Shown here piece after piece: positions 44,144 to 52,459 of a stretch of DNA of 64,000 nt. The notes beneath the pieces are model-generated. The model ran no database searches, had not been told where the DNA came from, and worked only from the letters and a program-made list of their open reading frames with translations. The position numbers and the translations under genes were made by a program. Numbering within the stretch: the stretch's first letter is position 1; the number at the start of each line of letters is the position of its first letter. Source of the stretch: Clostridiales bacterium (GTDB taxonomy: Bacteria > Bacillota > Clostridia > Christensenellales > CAG-138); NCBI GenBank assembly GCA_019416935.1, contig DXWI01000003.1, positions 96,151-160,150 on the forward strand, in the 5' to 3' direction.

Positions 44144-45316
44144 ATGGATTTGTTTGCAAAACCAAAAAATATCTATGTTACTCAGGCGCGGGAAATGGGC
44201 GTCTACCCGTATTTTCACGAGCTGGAGTCGCGGCAGGACACCGAGGTCATCATGGAGGGAAAGCGCCGCATCATGCTCGGCTCCAACAATTATCTCGGGC
44301 TGACCGTGCATCCGCGCGTGATCGCCGCGGGCGTGCAGGCGCTTCAAGCCTTCGGCTCCGGCTGCTCCGGCTCGCGATTCCTCAACGGCACGCTGAGCCT
44401 GCATACGCAGCTCGAGCGGGAACTGGCCCGATTTCTCCACAAGGAGGCGGTCATGACGTTCTCGACCGGCTTCCAGTCCAACCTCGGCATCATCTCCGCC
44501 ATCTGCGGCAAGGACGATTACATCCTCTCCGATAAGGAAAACCATGCCAGCATTTACGACGGCTGCAAGCTCTCCTACGCGAAAATGCTCCGCTACCGCC
44601 ACAACGACATGGAGGAGCTGGAGCGGCGGCTGCAGCAGGTGCCGGATACGGCCGGCTGCCTGATCGTCACCGACGGCGTATTCTCCATGGGCGGCGATAT
44701 CTGCAATCTGCCGGAGATCGTCCGGCTCGCAGAAAAGTACGGCGCGCGCGTCATGGTGGACGACGCGCACGGTCTCGGCGTGATCGGCGAGGGCGGCCGC
44801 GGCACCGCCGCCTACTATGGGCTTGAGGACAAGGTGGACATCATCATGGGTACGTTCTCCAAGTCGCTTGCGTCCATCGGCGGCTTTATGGCGGCCAGCG
44901 AAGAGGTCGTAGACTATGTGCGCCACGCCTCGCGCCCCTATATCTTCTGCGCGTCCATTCCGCCCGCGAGCTGCGCGACCGCGCTCGAAGCGCTGCACAT
45001 CCTCATGGAGCAGCCGGAGCTTCCGGTGCGCCTTGCCGCGCTGGCAAAATATATGCGCGAGGGGCTGCGCTCGCGCGGCGTCTCCATCCGCGAGAGCACC
45101 ACGCCGATCATTCCGATCTATACGCACGACGCGTTCAACACGCTGACCGTGGCCAAGGAGCTGTACGACGAGGGCGTGTATGTCAATCCCGTGCTGCCGC
45201 CGGCCACACACCCGTCCGAATGCCTGCTGCGGACAAGCTATATGGCAACCCATACCGAGGCGCTGCTGGATGAAGCGCTGGATATCATCGAAAAGGTGGT
45301 GCTGAGGCATGTCTGA
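44144..45316 (+). CDS. Alpha-oxoamine synthase, serine-palmitoyltransferase-like
   Basis: 390 residues of the PLP-dependent alpha-oxoamine synthase family. The substrate-loop motif GSGCSGSRFLNGTLSLH (about 69-85) is closer to bacterial serine palmitoyltransferase than to BioF or Kbl. DDAHGLGVIGEGGRG (about 206-220) and the PLP-lysine motif GTFSKSLASIGG (Lys at about 239) are intact. These enzymes condense an amino acid with an acyl-CoA or acyl-ACP. The overlapping short-chain reductase fits the second step of sphingoid-base synthesis; no biotin or threonine genes are nearby. BioF/Kbl-like activity remains possible. Confidence 0.8.
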   Translation: MDLFAKPKNIYVTQAREMGVYPYFHELESRQDTEVIMEGKRRIMLGSNNYLGLTVHPRVIAAGVQALQAFGSGCSGSRFLNGTLSLHTQLERELARFLHKEAVMTFSTGFQSNLGIISAICGKDDYILSDKENHASIYDGCKLSYAKMLRYRHNDMEELERRLQQVPDTAGCLIVTDGVFSMGGDICNLPEIVRLAEKYGARVMVDDAHGLGVIGEGGRGTAAYYGLEDKVDIIMGTFSKSLASIGGFMAASEEVVDYVRHASRPYIFCASIPPASCATALEALHILMEQPELPVRLAALAKYMREGLRSRGVSIRESTTPIIPIYTHDAFNTLTVAKELYDEGVYVNPVLPPATHPSECLLRTSYMATHTEALLDEALDIIEKVVLRHV

Positions 45317-46109
45317 GAGTAAGGGCGTCGTACTCGTCACCGGCGCTTCGAGCGGTATCGGTCTTGCGGCGTCGAATGCGTTTCTGGATGCGGGCTACAC
45401 CGTGTACGGCATCTCCCGCCGCCCATTTGACGGCGCGCGCCACAGGCATCTGGTCGCGGACATCACCGACGAGGCCGGTATCAAAGCTGCGGTCGACGCG
45501 ATTCTCCTTGAGCAGGGCCGGCTCGATATTCTGGTAAACAACGCGGGCTTCGGCATCTCCGGCACGGTCGAGTTCACGAGCGACCGGGAGGCGCGCAGGC
45601 AGTTCGACGTCAACCTGTTCGGCACGCTCAACTGCATCCGCGCCGTGCTGCCGCACATGCGCGCGCAGCGCGCCGGCCTGATCCTGAACCTCAGCTCGGT
45701 CGCGGGCCTGATTCCGATCCCGTTTCAGGCGTTCTACTCGGCGGCCAAGGCGGCCGTCGGCGCGATCACGATGGCGCTGCAAAACGAGATGCGCCCGTTC
45801 TCGGTCCGCGTCTCGGCGCTGCTGCCCGGCGATGTCAAAACCGGCTTTACCGCCGCACGCGAAAAGAGCGCGGCAGGCGGCGACGTCTATCAGGCGCTCG
45901 GCCGCTCGGTCGCAGGCATGGAGCGGGATGAGCAGAGCGGCATGGCGCCCGCGGTCATCGGCAGGCGGATCGTTGCCATTGCTGAAAAAAAGCACCCGAA
46001 AGCGCTCTATACCTGTGGGATCAAATACCAGTTCTTCCTGCTGCTCCAGCGCATTCTGCCCGTGCGCACGCTCAACTGGCTCGTCGGCATTCTGTACGCA
46101 AAGGCGTAG
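45309..46109 (+). CDS. Short-chain dehydrogenase/reductase (candidate 3-ketosphinganine-type reductase)
   Basis: 266 residues. Cofactor motif VTGASSGIGLAAS (about 11-23), NNAGFGISGTVE, catalytic Ser in LNLSSVAG and YSAAKAA (Tyr and Lys, about 141-145). The C-terminal 35 residues are hydrophobic and basic (FFLLLQRILPVRTLNWLVGILYAKA), suggesting membrane contact as in lipid-modifying SDRs. Overlaps the alpha-oxoamine synthase by 8 bases, so the two enzymes are coupled; reduction of the 3-keto product is the natural proposal. Confidence 0.85.
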   Translation: MSESKGVVLVTGASSGIGLAASNAFLDAGYTVYGISRRPFDGARHRHLVADITDEAGIKAAVDAILLEQGRLDILVNNAGFGISGTVEFTSDREARRQFDVNLFGTLNCIRAVLPHMRAQRAGLILNLSSVAGLIPIPFQAFYSAAKAAVGAITMALQNEMRPFSVRVSALLPGDVKTGFTAAREKSAAGGDVYQALGRSVAGMERDEQSGMAPAVIGRRIVAIAEKKHPKALYTCGIKYQFFLLLQRILPVRTLNWLVGILYAKA

Positions 46110-46143
46110 ACTATTCGGCCAAGTATACTCCGCTTCCCCTAAC

Positions 46144-46180
46144 GACAGAGCGGACGGTTTTGAAAACCGTCCGCTCTGTC
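46144..46180. terminator. Perfect hairpin after the SDR gene, left flank of structured element copy 2
   Basis: An 18-bp perfect inverted repeat (46144-46161 with 46163-46180) with almost no loop. Its core (46148-46176, 29 bases) recurs at 46380-46408, on the other side of the element. No T run follows on the plus strand. Confidence 0.75.
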
Positions 46181-46355
46181 CGTCAATAAACTCTGTTTTT
46201 TGACGGAATTTCTGCTGCGACAGGAATACACTTGCAGGTTTGACGCCGCAAACCTGCAAGCAAGGTGTCAAAAGCACCGCACTTGTCGCTGCTTTTGACG
46301 GATTTTATGGTTCTTCCTGCGCAATTCTCGTGCGCGAACCGACGGCGCGGTTCGC
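46181..46355. repeat. Structured 175-bp intergenic repeat, copy 2
   Basis: Same orientation and same four hairpins as copy 1 (see 43829-44003). Hairpin 2 is a perfect 12-bp stem here (CTTGCAGGTTTG with CAAACCTGCAAG), so the fold is kept or better than in copy 1; hairpin 1 carries one mismatch. The sequence begins directly after the perfect hairpin at 46144-46180. Confidence 0.85.
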
Positions 46356-46379
46356 ATCGTCACTTTTTCGACAAGCTAA

Positions 46380-46414
46380 GAGCGGATGGTTCTGAAAATC
46401 GTCCGCTTTTTTCC
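46380..46414 (+). terminator. Rho-independent terminator, right flank of structured element copy 2
   Basis: The 46380-46408 core matches 46148-46176 at 25 of 29 positions; the arms pair with G-T wobbles and the stem is followed by TTTTTT, so this copy is a proper terminator on the plus strand for the alpha-oxoamine synthase/SDR operon. Confidence 0.8.
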
Positions 46415-46450
46415 CTTCTATTATGAATTTTTTGACCATTCATCGCGCCG

Positions 46451-47260
46451 TTACCCCAGCGCGACGTCGAGCACCATCATGGCGGCGAACCCGGCCATCG
46501 CCCCGAGCGTACCCGCGTGCGAGTGCTCGCCGAGACGCGCCTCCGGAATGAGTTCCTCCACGACCACATACATCATGGCGCCGGCCGCAAACGCAAGCAG
46601 CCACGGCATGTACGGGGAGATCAGCGGCGCAAGCAGCACCACCGCCACGCCGGCAACCGGCTCAACGACGCCGCTCGCTGCACCGTAGAGAAACGCCTTT
46701 CCGGGCCGCAGCCCCTCCTGCCGCAACGGCAGCGAGATCGCCGCGCCCTCCGGGAAATTCTGGATGCCCATGCCGATTGCAAGCGCCATTGCGCCCGCGT
46801 ACAGCCCCGTACCGCCGACGGTCTCCGCTCCCGTCTGCGCAGCCGCGCGCGCAAACGTAAGTCCGACGGCCATGCCCTCCGGTATATTGTGCAGCGTGAC
46901 GGCCAGAACGAGCAGCGTCGTGCGCCGCCAGGCCGAAGAAACGCCCTCCGCCTCCGTGGAGCCCGGATGCAGATGCGGCAAAACCGAATCGAGCAGCATC
47001 ATAAAGGCAACGCCGAGCAGAAACCCGCCCAGCGCAGGCAGCCAGCCGGGCCCTCCTGCCGCTTCCGCCTCCTCAATGGCGGGGATGAGCAGGCTCCAGA
47101 CCGACGCCGCGATCATCACGCCCGCGGCAAAGCCCAGCGCAGCGCGCTGAATGCGGGGATCCGCCTTTTTGCGCAGCAGAAAAACCGTTGCCGCGCCAAG
47201 CGCCGTCATGAGGCAGGTAAATCCGGTGCCGACCGCGGCGAACAGCAGTGCTCGTTCCAT
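46451..47260 (-). CDS. ZIP-family divalent metal transporter
   Basis: Start at the ATG at 47260 (GGAGGG 7 bases upstream). 269 residues, eight helices. The metal-site helices show TLHNIPEGMAVGL (helix 4, about 122-134) and GIQNFPEGAAISLPL (helix 5), with VVEELIPEA near the C-terminus. It is closest to the ZupT/GufA branch that imports zinc, iron or manganese. A His-containing loop (HLHPGSTEAEG) lies before helix 4. Monocistronic. Confidence 0.92.
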   Translation of the reverse strand: MERALLFAAVGTGFTCLMTALGAATVFLLRKKADPRIQRAALGFAAGVMIAASVWSLLIPAIEEAEAAGGPGWLPALGGFLLGVAFMMLLDSVLPHLHPGSTEAEGVSSAWRRTTLLVLAVTLHNIPEGMAVGLTFARAAAQTGAETVGGTGLYAGAMALAIGMGIQNFPEGAAISLPLRQEGLRPGKAFLYGAASGVVEPVAGVAVVLLAPLISPYMPWLLAFAAGAMMYVVVEELIPEARLGEHSHAGTLGAMAGFAAMMVLDVALG

Positions 47261-47660
47261 GAGAATCCCTCCCTTTCCACACACAGTATACCATCGATTG
47301 CCGGCAGAAACACGCCCAAAAAGCGATTGTCGGTATTTTTTTCCTCTTCGGCATAGTCCGCCATTCGCTCCGCCCGATTCGGCGGCAGGGCGGCATCCGC
47401 CGGCGCGGGCGTCCGGTATGCGCTGCGGGGATGTCGATCCCAGGAGCGCGGACATTCGCCAAGGCCCCCCGCCCTGTGCGGACGCCGGTACAAGGCGCGC
47501 CTGTCCATGCCTCCGCCGGCGTCCCCGGTACAATCCGGCCGTGTTCCGGCGATGAAAAACGGTTGGACTCCGGCCACCGTTGGGTTTATACTGATAAAAG
47601 GAAACGGTTTGCCGGCCCACCAGCGGGTGATAGGCAAACCGCAACACGGAGGAATGCGGA
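47261..47660. other. Intergenic region between divergent ZIP and NUDIX genes
   Basis: 400 bases of GC-rich sequence holding both promoters. No gene, RNA or repeat could be supported. Frames that are open here are antisense or lack start signals. Confidence 0.4.
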
Positions 47661-48053
47661 TTGACCGAAGTGGTAGCGGCGCTCATCCGGCAGGGCGAGC
47701 GGTTCTTGATCTGTCAACGGCCGGCGCACAAGGCGCGCGGCCTGTTGTGGGAATTCGTCGGCGGGAAGGTGGAGCCCGGCGAAACGAAGGAACAGGCGCT
47801 CAAGCGCGAGTGCATGGAAGAGCTGGGGATCGTTCTGTCCGTCGGCGAGCGGTTTATGGAAGTTGTGCATGCATATCCCGACCTGACCGTACACCTGACG
47901 CTGTTCCACGCCGCCATTGTGTCCGGCGAGCCGCAGCTGCTTGACCACAACGATATGCGGTATATTCTTGTCGATGAAATCCCGCAATACGACTTCTGTC
48001 CGGCGGATACGGAGATCCTCGAGCGGCTCCGGCAGACATACGGCGGGCGTTGA
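47661..48053 (+). CDS. NUDIX hydrolase, MutT-type (8-oxo-dGTP diphosphatase-like)
   Basis: Start at a TTG (47661) with GGAGGAATGCGGA before it. 130 residues. The complete NUDIX box GGKVEPGETKEQALKREC ... EELGI lies at about 35-57. The short MutT-like length and the WEFVGGK start of the box point to sanitation of oxidised nucleotides, though other NTP substrates are possible. No operon partner. Confidence 0.92.
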   Translation: MTEVVAALIRQGERFLICQRPAHKARGLLWEFVGGKVEPGETKEQALKRECMEELGIVLSVGERFMEVVHAYPDLTVHLTLFHAAIVSGEPQLLDHNDMRYILVDEIPQYDFCPADTEILERLRQTYGGR

Positions 48054-48167
48054 ATCGCCGCAGCCCGTCCCCCTTGTGCGGGCATTTTGTCGGTTTGCAC
48101 GCGGGAACACCCCCCACCGCCCCCGCTTGCGGTTCTGCACATATCACACAGCATACAACGTTTGACG

Positions 48168-48199
48168 ATCAAGCGCGTGCTCTTTGGCACGCGCTTGAT
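48168..48199. terminator. GC-rich hairpin between NUDIX and TetR genes
   Basis: A perfect 13-bp stem, ATCAAGCGCGTGC (48168-48180) with its complement (48187-48199) and a 6-base loop. No clear T tract, so it may be a weak terminator of the NUDIX transcript or a regulatory hairpin. Confidence 0.5.
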
Positions 48200-48282
48200 A
48201 TCGTTCACGGCATGCAAAATCCCACGCTGCGCCCATGTCGTCCCACCGGCCGCTTGCCGTCCGATATTTCCGCAAATACATA

Positions 48283-48311
48283 TTGACCTTCCGGTCTGTT
48301 TGTGGTATTCT
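48283..48311 (+). promoter_or_regulatory. Sigma-A-type promoter of the TetR/MATE operon
   Basis: TTGACC (48283-48288) and TATTCT (48306-48311) with exactly 17 bases between. It lies about 45 bases upstream of the TetR start. Confidence 0.75.
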
Positions 48312-48323
48312 ATCGCAATAAAT

Positions 48324-48337
48324 AGACTTATTGGTCT
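48324..48337. promoter_or_regulatory. Probable TetR operator
   Basis: Inverted repeat AGAC-N6-GTCT just downstream of the promoter. The sequence GGTCTGTTT occurs at 48333-48341 and also within the promoter spacer at 48293-48301, so a second half-site may overlap the promoter. This suits autorepression by the TetR protein. Confidence 0.55.
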
Positions 48338-48356
48338 GTTTTTTGCGAGGTGAATC

Positions 48357-48974
48357 ATGAAACGAGAAGAAAAAAATGCCATAAGCATGCAAAAGATACT
48401 GGACAGCGCGCGAACGGAGTTTGCCGAAAGGGGCTACGGGCAAAGCTCCGTCAACACCATTTGCAGCAACGGCGAGCTGTCAAAGGGAATTCTCTATCAC
48501 TATTTTAAGGACAAGGACGCACTGTATCTTGCCTGTATGGAGCGATGCTTTCAGGCGCTGACCGCCTATCTGAGCCGGTACGGAACATGCGCCGGAGGCG
48601 GGGTTGCGCAGCGGCTCGACGCCTATTTTTCTGCAAGGTTCCGATTTTTCCACGAACATCCGGCGGAGGAGGCGCTCTTCTTTGAGGCCGTCATGTCCCC
48701 GCCGGAACCGCTGAAACAAAGGCTTGCCGAAATCCGGGCGCCGTTTGACCGGCTAAACATCGAAATCTTGGACAGCATTCTGTCCGAGGCAACGCTTCGT
48801 ACCGATGTGTCGCGGCAGGAGGTCATCGATACCTTCCGCGACTATCAGGACTTTATGAATGCGCGCAGCCGGGCGGCGGCCGGAGCAGCCATCCCCTTCG
48901 CCGAGCGCGAGCAAGCCTCTAAAAAAGCAGTGTTGATTTTGTTATACGGCGTCATGCAGCCGGGAAAGGAGTAG
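48357..48974 (+). CDS. TetR-family transcriptional regulator
   Basis: 205 residues. N-terminal TetR HTH (about 12-60: ILDSARTEFAERGYGQSSVNTIC, GILYHYFKDKDALY), followed by a helical ligand-binding domain with no resemblance that names a ligand. It precedes the MATE gene by 2 bases and so probably represses its own operon and releases it when the efflux substrate binds. Confidence 0.92.
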   Translation: MKREEKNAISMQKILDSARTEFAERGYGQSSVNTICSNGELSKGILYHYFKDKDALYLACMERCFQALTAYLSRYGTCAGGGVAQRLDAYFSARFRFFHEHPAEEALFFEAVMSPPEPLKQRLAEIRAPFDRLNIEILDSILSEATLRTDVSRQEVIDTFRDYQDFMNARSRAAAGAAIPFAEREQASKKAVLILLYGVMQPGKE

Positions 48975-48976
48975 CA

Positions 48977-50344
48977 ATGAAACCATCAGGGGATTCCATT
49001 TTGGGCGAAATGAAGCCCTCCAAAGCGATCGTCCGGCTCGCAATTCCTGCGGCGCTCGCACTGCTGGCAAAGGCGGTTTATAACATCGTGGATACGGCGT
49101 ATATCGGCATGCTGCACTCCGATACCGCGCTGGCGGCCGTTGGCGTGACGCTGCCGCTGCTCCTGATCATGGTTTCGGTGGAGAACATCTTTGCCGCCGG
49201 CGCGGCGGTTCTGGCGGGCCGTCAGCTCGGGGCAAACGATAAGGACGGTGCAAGCACGACCGCTACGACCATCATCGGGCTTTCGCTGGCAATCGGCGTT
49301 CTGCTCTGTGTGGCGGGACTGATCTTCATCGAGCCGCTGCTGCGCTCGTTCGGTGCATCCGATGAAGTGCTTCCGCAGGCCAAAAGCTATGCGTTCTGGA
49401 TGTTCATTGTCGCGCTGGCCAATCTGCCCGCACAGAGCATGAACTGCGCTGCGCGCGCCGAGTCCTCCGTGAAGATTTCATCCATCGCCATCGTGACCGG
49501 CGCACTGCTGAACGTCGTTCTCGACCCGGTTTTTATGTTCGACTGGGGCTTTGGGCTCGGCGTTGGCGGCGCATCGCTCGCGACGACCGTCTCCCAGTTT
49601 GTCACGTTTGCCATCCTCGTCTGGTTCTATCTGAGCGGAAAATCCATCATCAAGATCAAGCCGCGGTATTTCAGGCTCAACTGGGGGTTGGTCAAAGCCG
49701 TTACCCTGATCGGCATTCCGACGGCGGTTATCCAGATCTGTCTGGCCGTGGCCACCTCCCTTACCAATATCGCCGCAAAGCCGATGCCCGACGCGGACCT
49801 GATCATCGCCGCCTACGGCGTCGTACAGCGCCTGATCCTGATCGGCTGCTATGTCGTCATGGGCTTTATGCAGGGCTATCAGCCCGTAGCCGCCTATGCC
49901 TTCGGCGCAAAGAACGAGGAGCGGTTTCACACCTCGGTGCGGTTTTCACTGAAGGTTTCGCTGCTGCTTACCATCGTGGTGGAGGCGGTCTACATTCTGC
50001 TGTCCAGGCCGCTCATCCTGCTGTTCAACAACAACCCTGCCGTCGTCAATTACGGCGCGGCGCTGCTGATCTCGCAGGTGGCGCTGTATCCCGCGTTCGG
50101 ACTCTGCTACATGATGACCATCACCTACCAGACCATCGGCGCTTCACGCTACGGGCTGTTTCTGTCGCTCATCCGGCAGGGGCTGTTCTATGTGCCGTTT
50201 ATTCTCTCGCTGCCAAAGCTTCTCGGCGTAACAGGCATCTACCTTGCCCAGCCGGCGGCGGACGTGCTCACCATTCTCGTCTGTCTGTTCTCCATCCGGC
50301 CGATGAAGCGGCTTGCGAGCAGCAATATGGCCGGGGTAGGATAA
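48977..50344 (+). CDS. MATE-family multidrug efflux transporter
   Basis: 455 residues with twelve helices in two similar halves. Typical MATE signs are the N-terminal LAIPAALALLAKAVYNIVDTAYIG, SVENIFAAGAAVLAGRQLGAND, and in the second half MGFMQGYQPVAAYAFGAKN. It exports cationic drugs or metabolites with Na+ or H+ import. AAAGGAG precedes the ATG. Coupled to the TetR gene. Confidence 0.93.
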   Translation: MKPSGDSILGEMKPSKAIVRLAIPAALALLAKAVYNIVDTAYIGMLHSDTALAAVGVTLPLLLIMVSVENIFAAGAAVLAGRQLGANDKDGASTTATTIIGLSLAIGVLLCVAGLIFIEPLLRSFGASDEVLPQAKSYAFWMFIVALANLPAQSMNCAARAESSVKISSIAIVTGALLNVVLDPVFMFDWGFGLGVGGASLATTVSQFVTFAILVWFYLSGKSIIKIKPRYFRLNWGLVKAVTLIGIPTAVIQICLAVATSLTNIAAKPMPDADLIIAAYGVVQRLILIGCYVVMGFMQGYQPVAAYAFGAKNEERFHTSVRFSLKVSLLLTIVVEAVYILLSRPLILLFNNNPAVVNYGAALLISQVALYPAFGLCYMMTITYQTIGASRYGLFLSLIRQGLFYVPFILSLPKLLGVTGIYLAQPAADVLTILVCLFSIRPMKRLASSNMAGVG

Positions 50345-50430
50345 GCGCAGCGGCGCACGGACGCATCCTTTAACCGACCGGCCAAACCCGGCGGGCGCCG
50401 CAGTCTCCTCCAATGGTTCCCATAGTATAC

Positions 50431-50468
50431 GACGGCGACAGGCAAAAGCACATTTGCCTGTCGCCGTC
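50431..50468. terminator. Strong hairpin between the MATE and hydrolase genes
   Basis: A perfect 16-bp stem (50431-50446 with 50453-50468, 6-base loop). There is no U tract, but its place between two convergent stop codons suggests it marks the ends of both transcripts. Confidence 0.65.
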
Positions 50469-50543
50469 GCCGGTTCTGTGCGTCGAATACATATCCGTTC
50501 CCAGATCATCCGTTTGCCATCGCCGACCTGTCGCGTTCACTGT

Positions 50544-51590
50544 CTAGAGCCGTTCTCTCAGGAATGCGTAGGCCGCTTCGCGCGCCTTCCGCGGGAAGCA
50601 ATGCGGACCGTCTGCCAGTTGCAGCACGAGATTCTGCTGCGCTTTCTGGAGCGCGTAGGCCTCCGCCGCGCGCTCTACGCTCTGCACCGCCCCATCCCAG
50701 CGCGGGAACCACCGGTCGTTCTTCGTTTGAAAAATGAAATAGGGCCGGGGCGAGGCGGCGGCAATGAGTTCAAACCATTCAAAGGGCACATAGCCGGCGC
50801 TTATGGTGCTCTTCAGCTGGGGAAAGTAACAAAAGCCCTTTTCCCGGCACCAGACGCGCACGTTGTGGTGGCAGCAGAACGCGCCGAGGCAGCAGCTAAC
50901 CGCCACAGCCTTGATACGCGCATCCATCGCCGCAAGCACCATTGCATTCGTTCCACCGAGGGAATGGCCGATCGTTCCCAGTCGGTCTCCATCGACGCAC
51001 GGCAGCGACAGCAGATAACGGAGCGCAAGCCGATGATCTCCGAGCATCCTGCCCACCGTCGACCATTCCGGCCGCCGCGACTCAAACAGCGCCGTATCAT
51101 AACTATCGTCTATCGTTCGTGCCTCGGGGTTGTATTGGCGTGTAAACACGTCCGGCGCGAGCACAACATACCCGGCCCTGGCGAGTTCAAGCGCATAGGG
51201 GTAATCCTCCGTACTTCCCGGGCGCGAGAGCAGCAGGGAGTCCGCATAGTCAGTATCGGTTGGATGCAGCGCCAGGATTGCCGGGTGTCTTTGCCCATCC
51301 GTTTCCGTATGGGGGGGAAGCAGCAGCAGACAGCGGACCCGGTCGGCATCAAATGTATCGAGCAGGATGGTCCGCACGGCTATGCCGTCCACGCACCTTT
51401 CGGAGCATACTTCCGCCCGCAGCGGCACATCCGCCGGGGGCATACCCATTGCATAGGACAGTCTTGAAAGGATGTCGCGGCGCATGCGCGGCCAACTATC
51501 GGCAGTGTTTTCCGCTGTCAGCAGCGACGGAAGCGCGATTACGCCGCCGGGCGTTCCAATGGGATATTTTTTGCAGGACATTTGTTGCAT
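50544..51590 (-). CDS. Alpha/beta hydrolase (acetyl-ester/xylan-esterase-like)
   Basis: 348 residues. Alpha/beta-hydrolase fold with nucleophile elbow GHSLGGTNAM (about 214-223), RCLLLLPPHTETDGQRHPAILALHP at the first strands, an Asp candidate in FQTKNDRWFP (about 289-298) and His in DGPHCFPRK (about 330). The family includes deacetylases of carbohydrates and abhydrolase-7 type proteins. It starts 10 bases after the permease stop, so it belongs to the sugar ABC operon and may remove acyl groups from the imported sugar. RBS GGAGCCAGT. Confidence 0.85.
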   Translation of the reverse strand: MQQMSCKKYPIGTPGGVIALPSLLTAENTADSWPRMRRDILSRLSYAMGMPPADVPLRAEVCSERCVDGIAVRTILLDTFDADRVRCLLLLPPHTETDGQRHPAILALHPTDTDYADSLLLSRPGSTEDYPYALELARAGYVVLAPDVFTRQYNPEARTIDDSYDTALFESRRPEWSTVGRMLGDHRLALRYLLSLPCVDGDRLGTIGHSLGGTNAMVLAAMDARIKAVAVSCCLGAFCCHHNVRVWCREKGFCYFPQLKSTISAGYVPFEWFELIAAASPRPYFIFQTKNDRWFPRWDGAVQSVERAAEAYALQKAQQNLVLQLADGPHCFPRKAREAAYAFLRERL

Positions 51591-51600
51591 ACTGGCTCCT

Positions 51601-52446
51601 TTATCCCTTTACGGCGCCGGCGGTAAGGCCGCGAATCAGATATTTTTGCGCAAACAGCACGATGAGAATCATGGGAACCATCGCAACCATGCTCAAAGCA
51701 GCCATGCCGCCCCAGTTGGTTCCCTTGTCGGTGATGAACCCGGCGATGACGATCGGGAAGGTCTTTGCGTTGTTGGACGCGAGCGCCGAGGCAATCAAAA
51801 ACTCATTCCAGGAATTCATGACCAGCAGAATCGCGGTTGCGGCCATTCCGTTGAGTGTTGTGGGTACGACAATTTTGAAGTAGGCCGTCAGTACGGACGC
51901 GCCATCCACCCGGCTCGCCTCCTCCAATTCGCGCGGCACCTCGCTATAGAATGTGGTCATCATGATCACGGTAAGAGGAATGCCGAGCGAAACGTGCGCA
52001 ATGATGATGGAGAGCACATGGTCCAGCAGGTGCAGATTTTTCATCAGCGTGAAGTATGGAAGGATCATCGTGATCTTTGGATAGAAGCGCACGACCACGA
52101 TGAGTCCCGTAATCAGGGCGATCAACCGGCCCTGACGCAGGCGCGTCAGACCATAGGCGCACATCGATCCGATAACAACGCTGATCAGCGTCGAGCTCAG
52201 TGCAACGATGAGCGTATTCTTCAGGTTGAACAGGATGCCGCTGTTCAGGCTCTCAAACGTAAAGATATCCCGATAATGATCCCATATCACTTTTGACGGG
52301 AGGATTTTGGGATTGTTATATAGTTCGATTTGCGGCTTGACGCTCGTCAGGAACAGGAAAACGATCGGCAAAATGACAGCGAATACCGCCATCAATATGA
52401 TCATCCACCGAACGATCTGGTAAAAGGAAACTCTTTTCTCGATCAT
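51601..52446 (-). CDS. Carbohydrate ABC transporter permease (MalG-like)
   Basis: Start at the ATG at 52446 (GAGAGGG 8 bases upstream). 281 residues, six helices, with the EAA motif EASRVDGASVLTAYFKIVVP (about 187-206) that docks on the ATPase. Second permease of the operon; typical of CUT1 family importers. No ATP-binding subunit lies in the operon, so a shared MsmX-type ATPase elsewhere is expected. Confidence 0.93.
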   Translation of the reverse strand: MIEKRVSFYQIVRWMIILMAVFAVILPIVFLFLTSVKPQIELYNNPKILPSKVIWDHYRDIFTFESLNSGILFNLKNTLIVALSSTLISVVIGSMCAYGLTRLRQGRLIALITGLIVVVRFYPKITMILPYFTLMKNLHLLDHVLSIIIAHVSLGIPLTVIMMTTFYSEVPRELEEASRVDGASVLTAYFKIVVPTTLNGMAATAILLVMNSWNEFLIASALASNNAKTFPIVIAGFITDKGTNWGGMAALSMVAMVPMILIVLFAQKYLIRGLTAGAVKG

Positions 52447-52459
52447 GTTGTTCACCCTC

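Noticed and set aside
44144..45316. Calling the alpha-oxoamine synthase bioF or kbl
   Set aside because: No biotin or threonine-degradation genes are nearby and the GSRFLNGT loop resembles serine palmitoyltransferase; the gene symbol is left empty.
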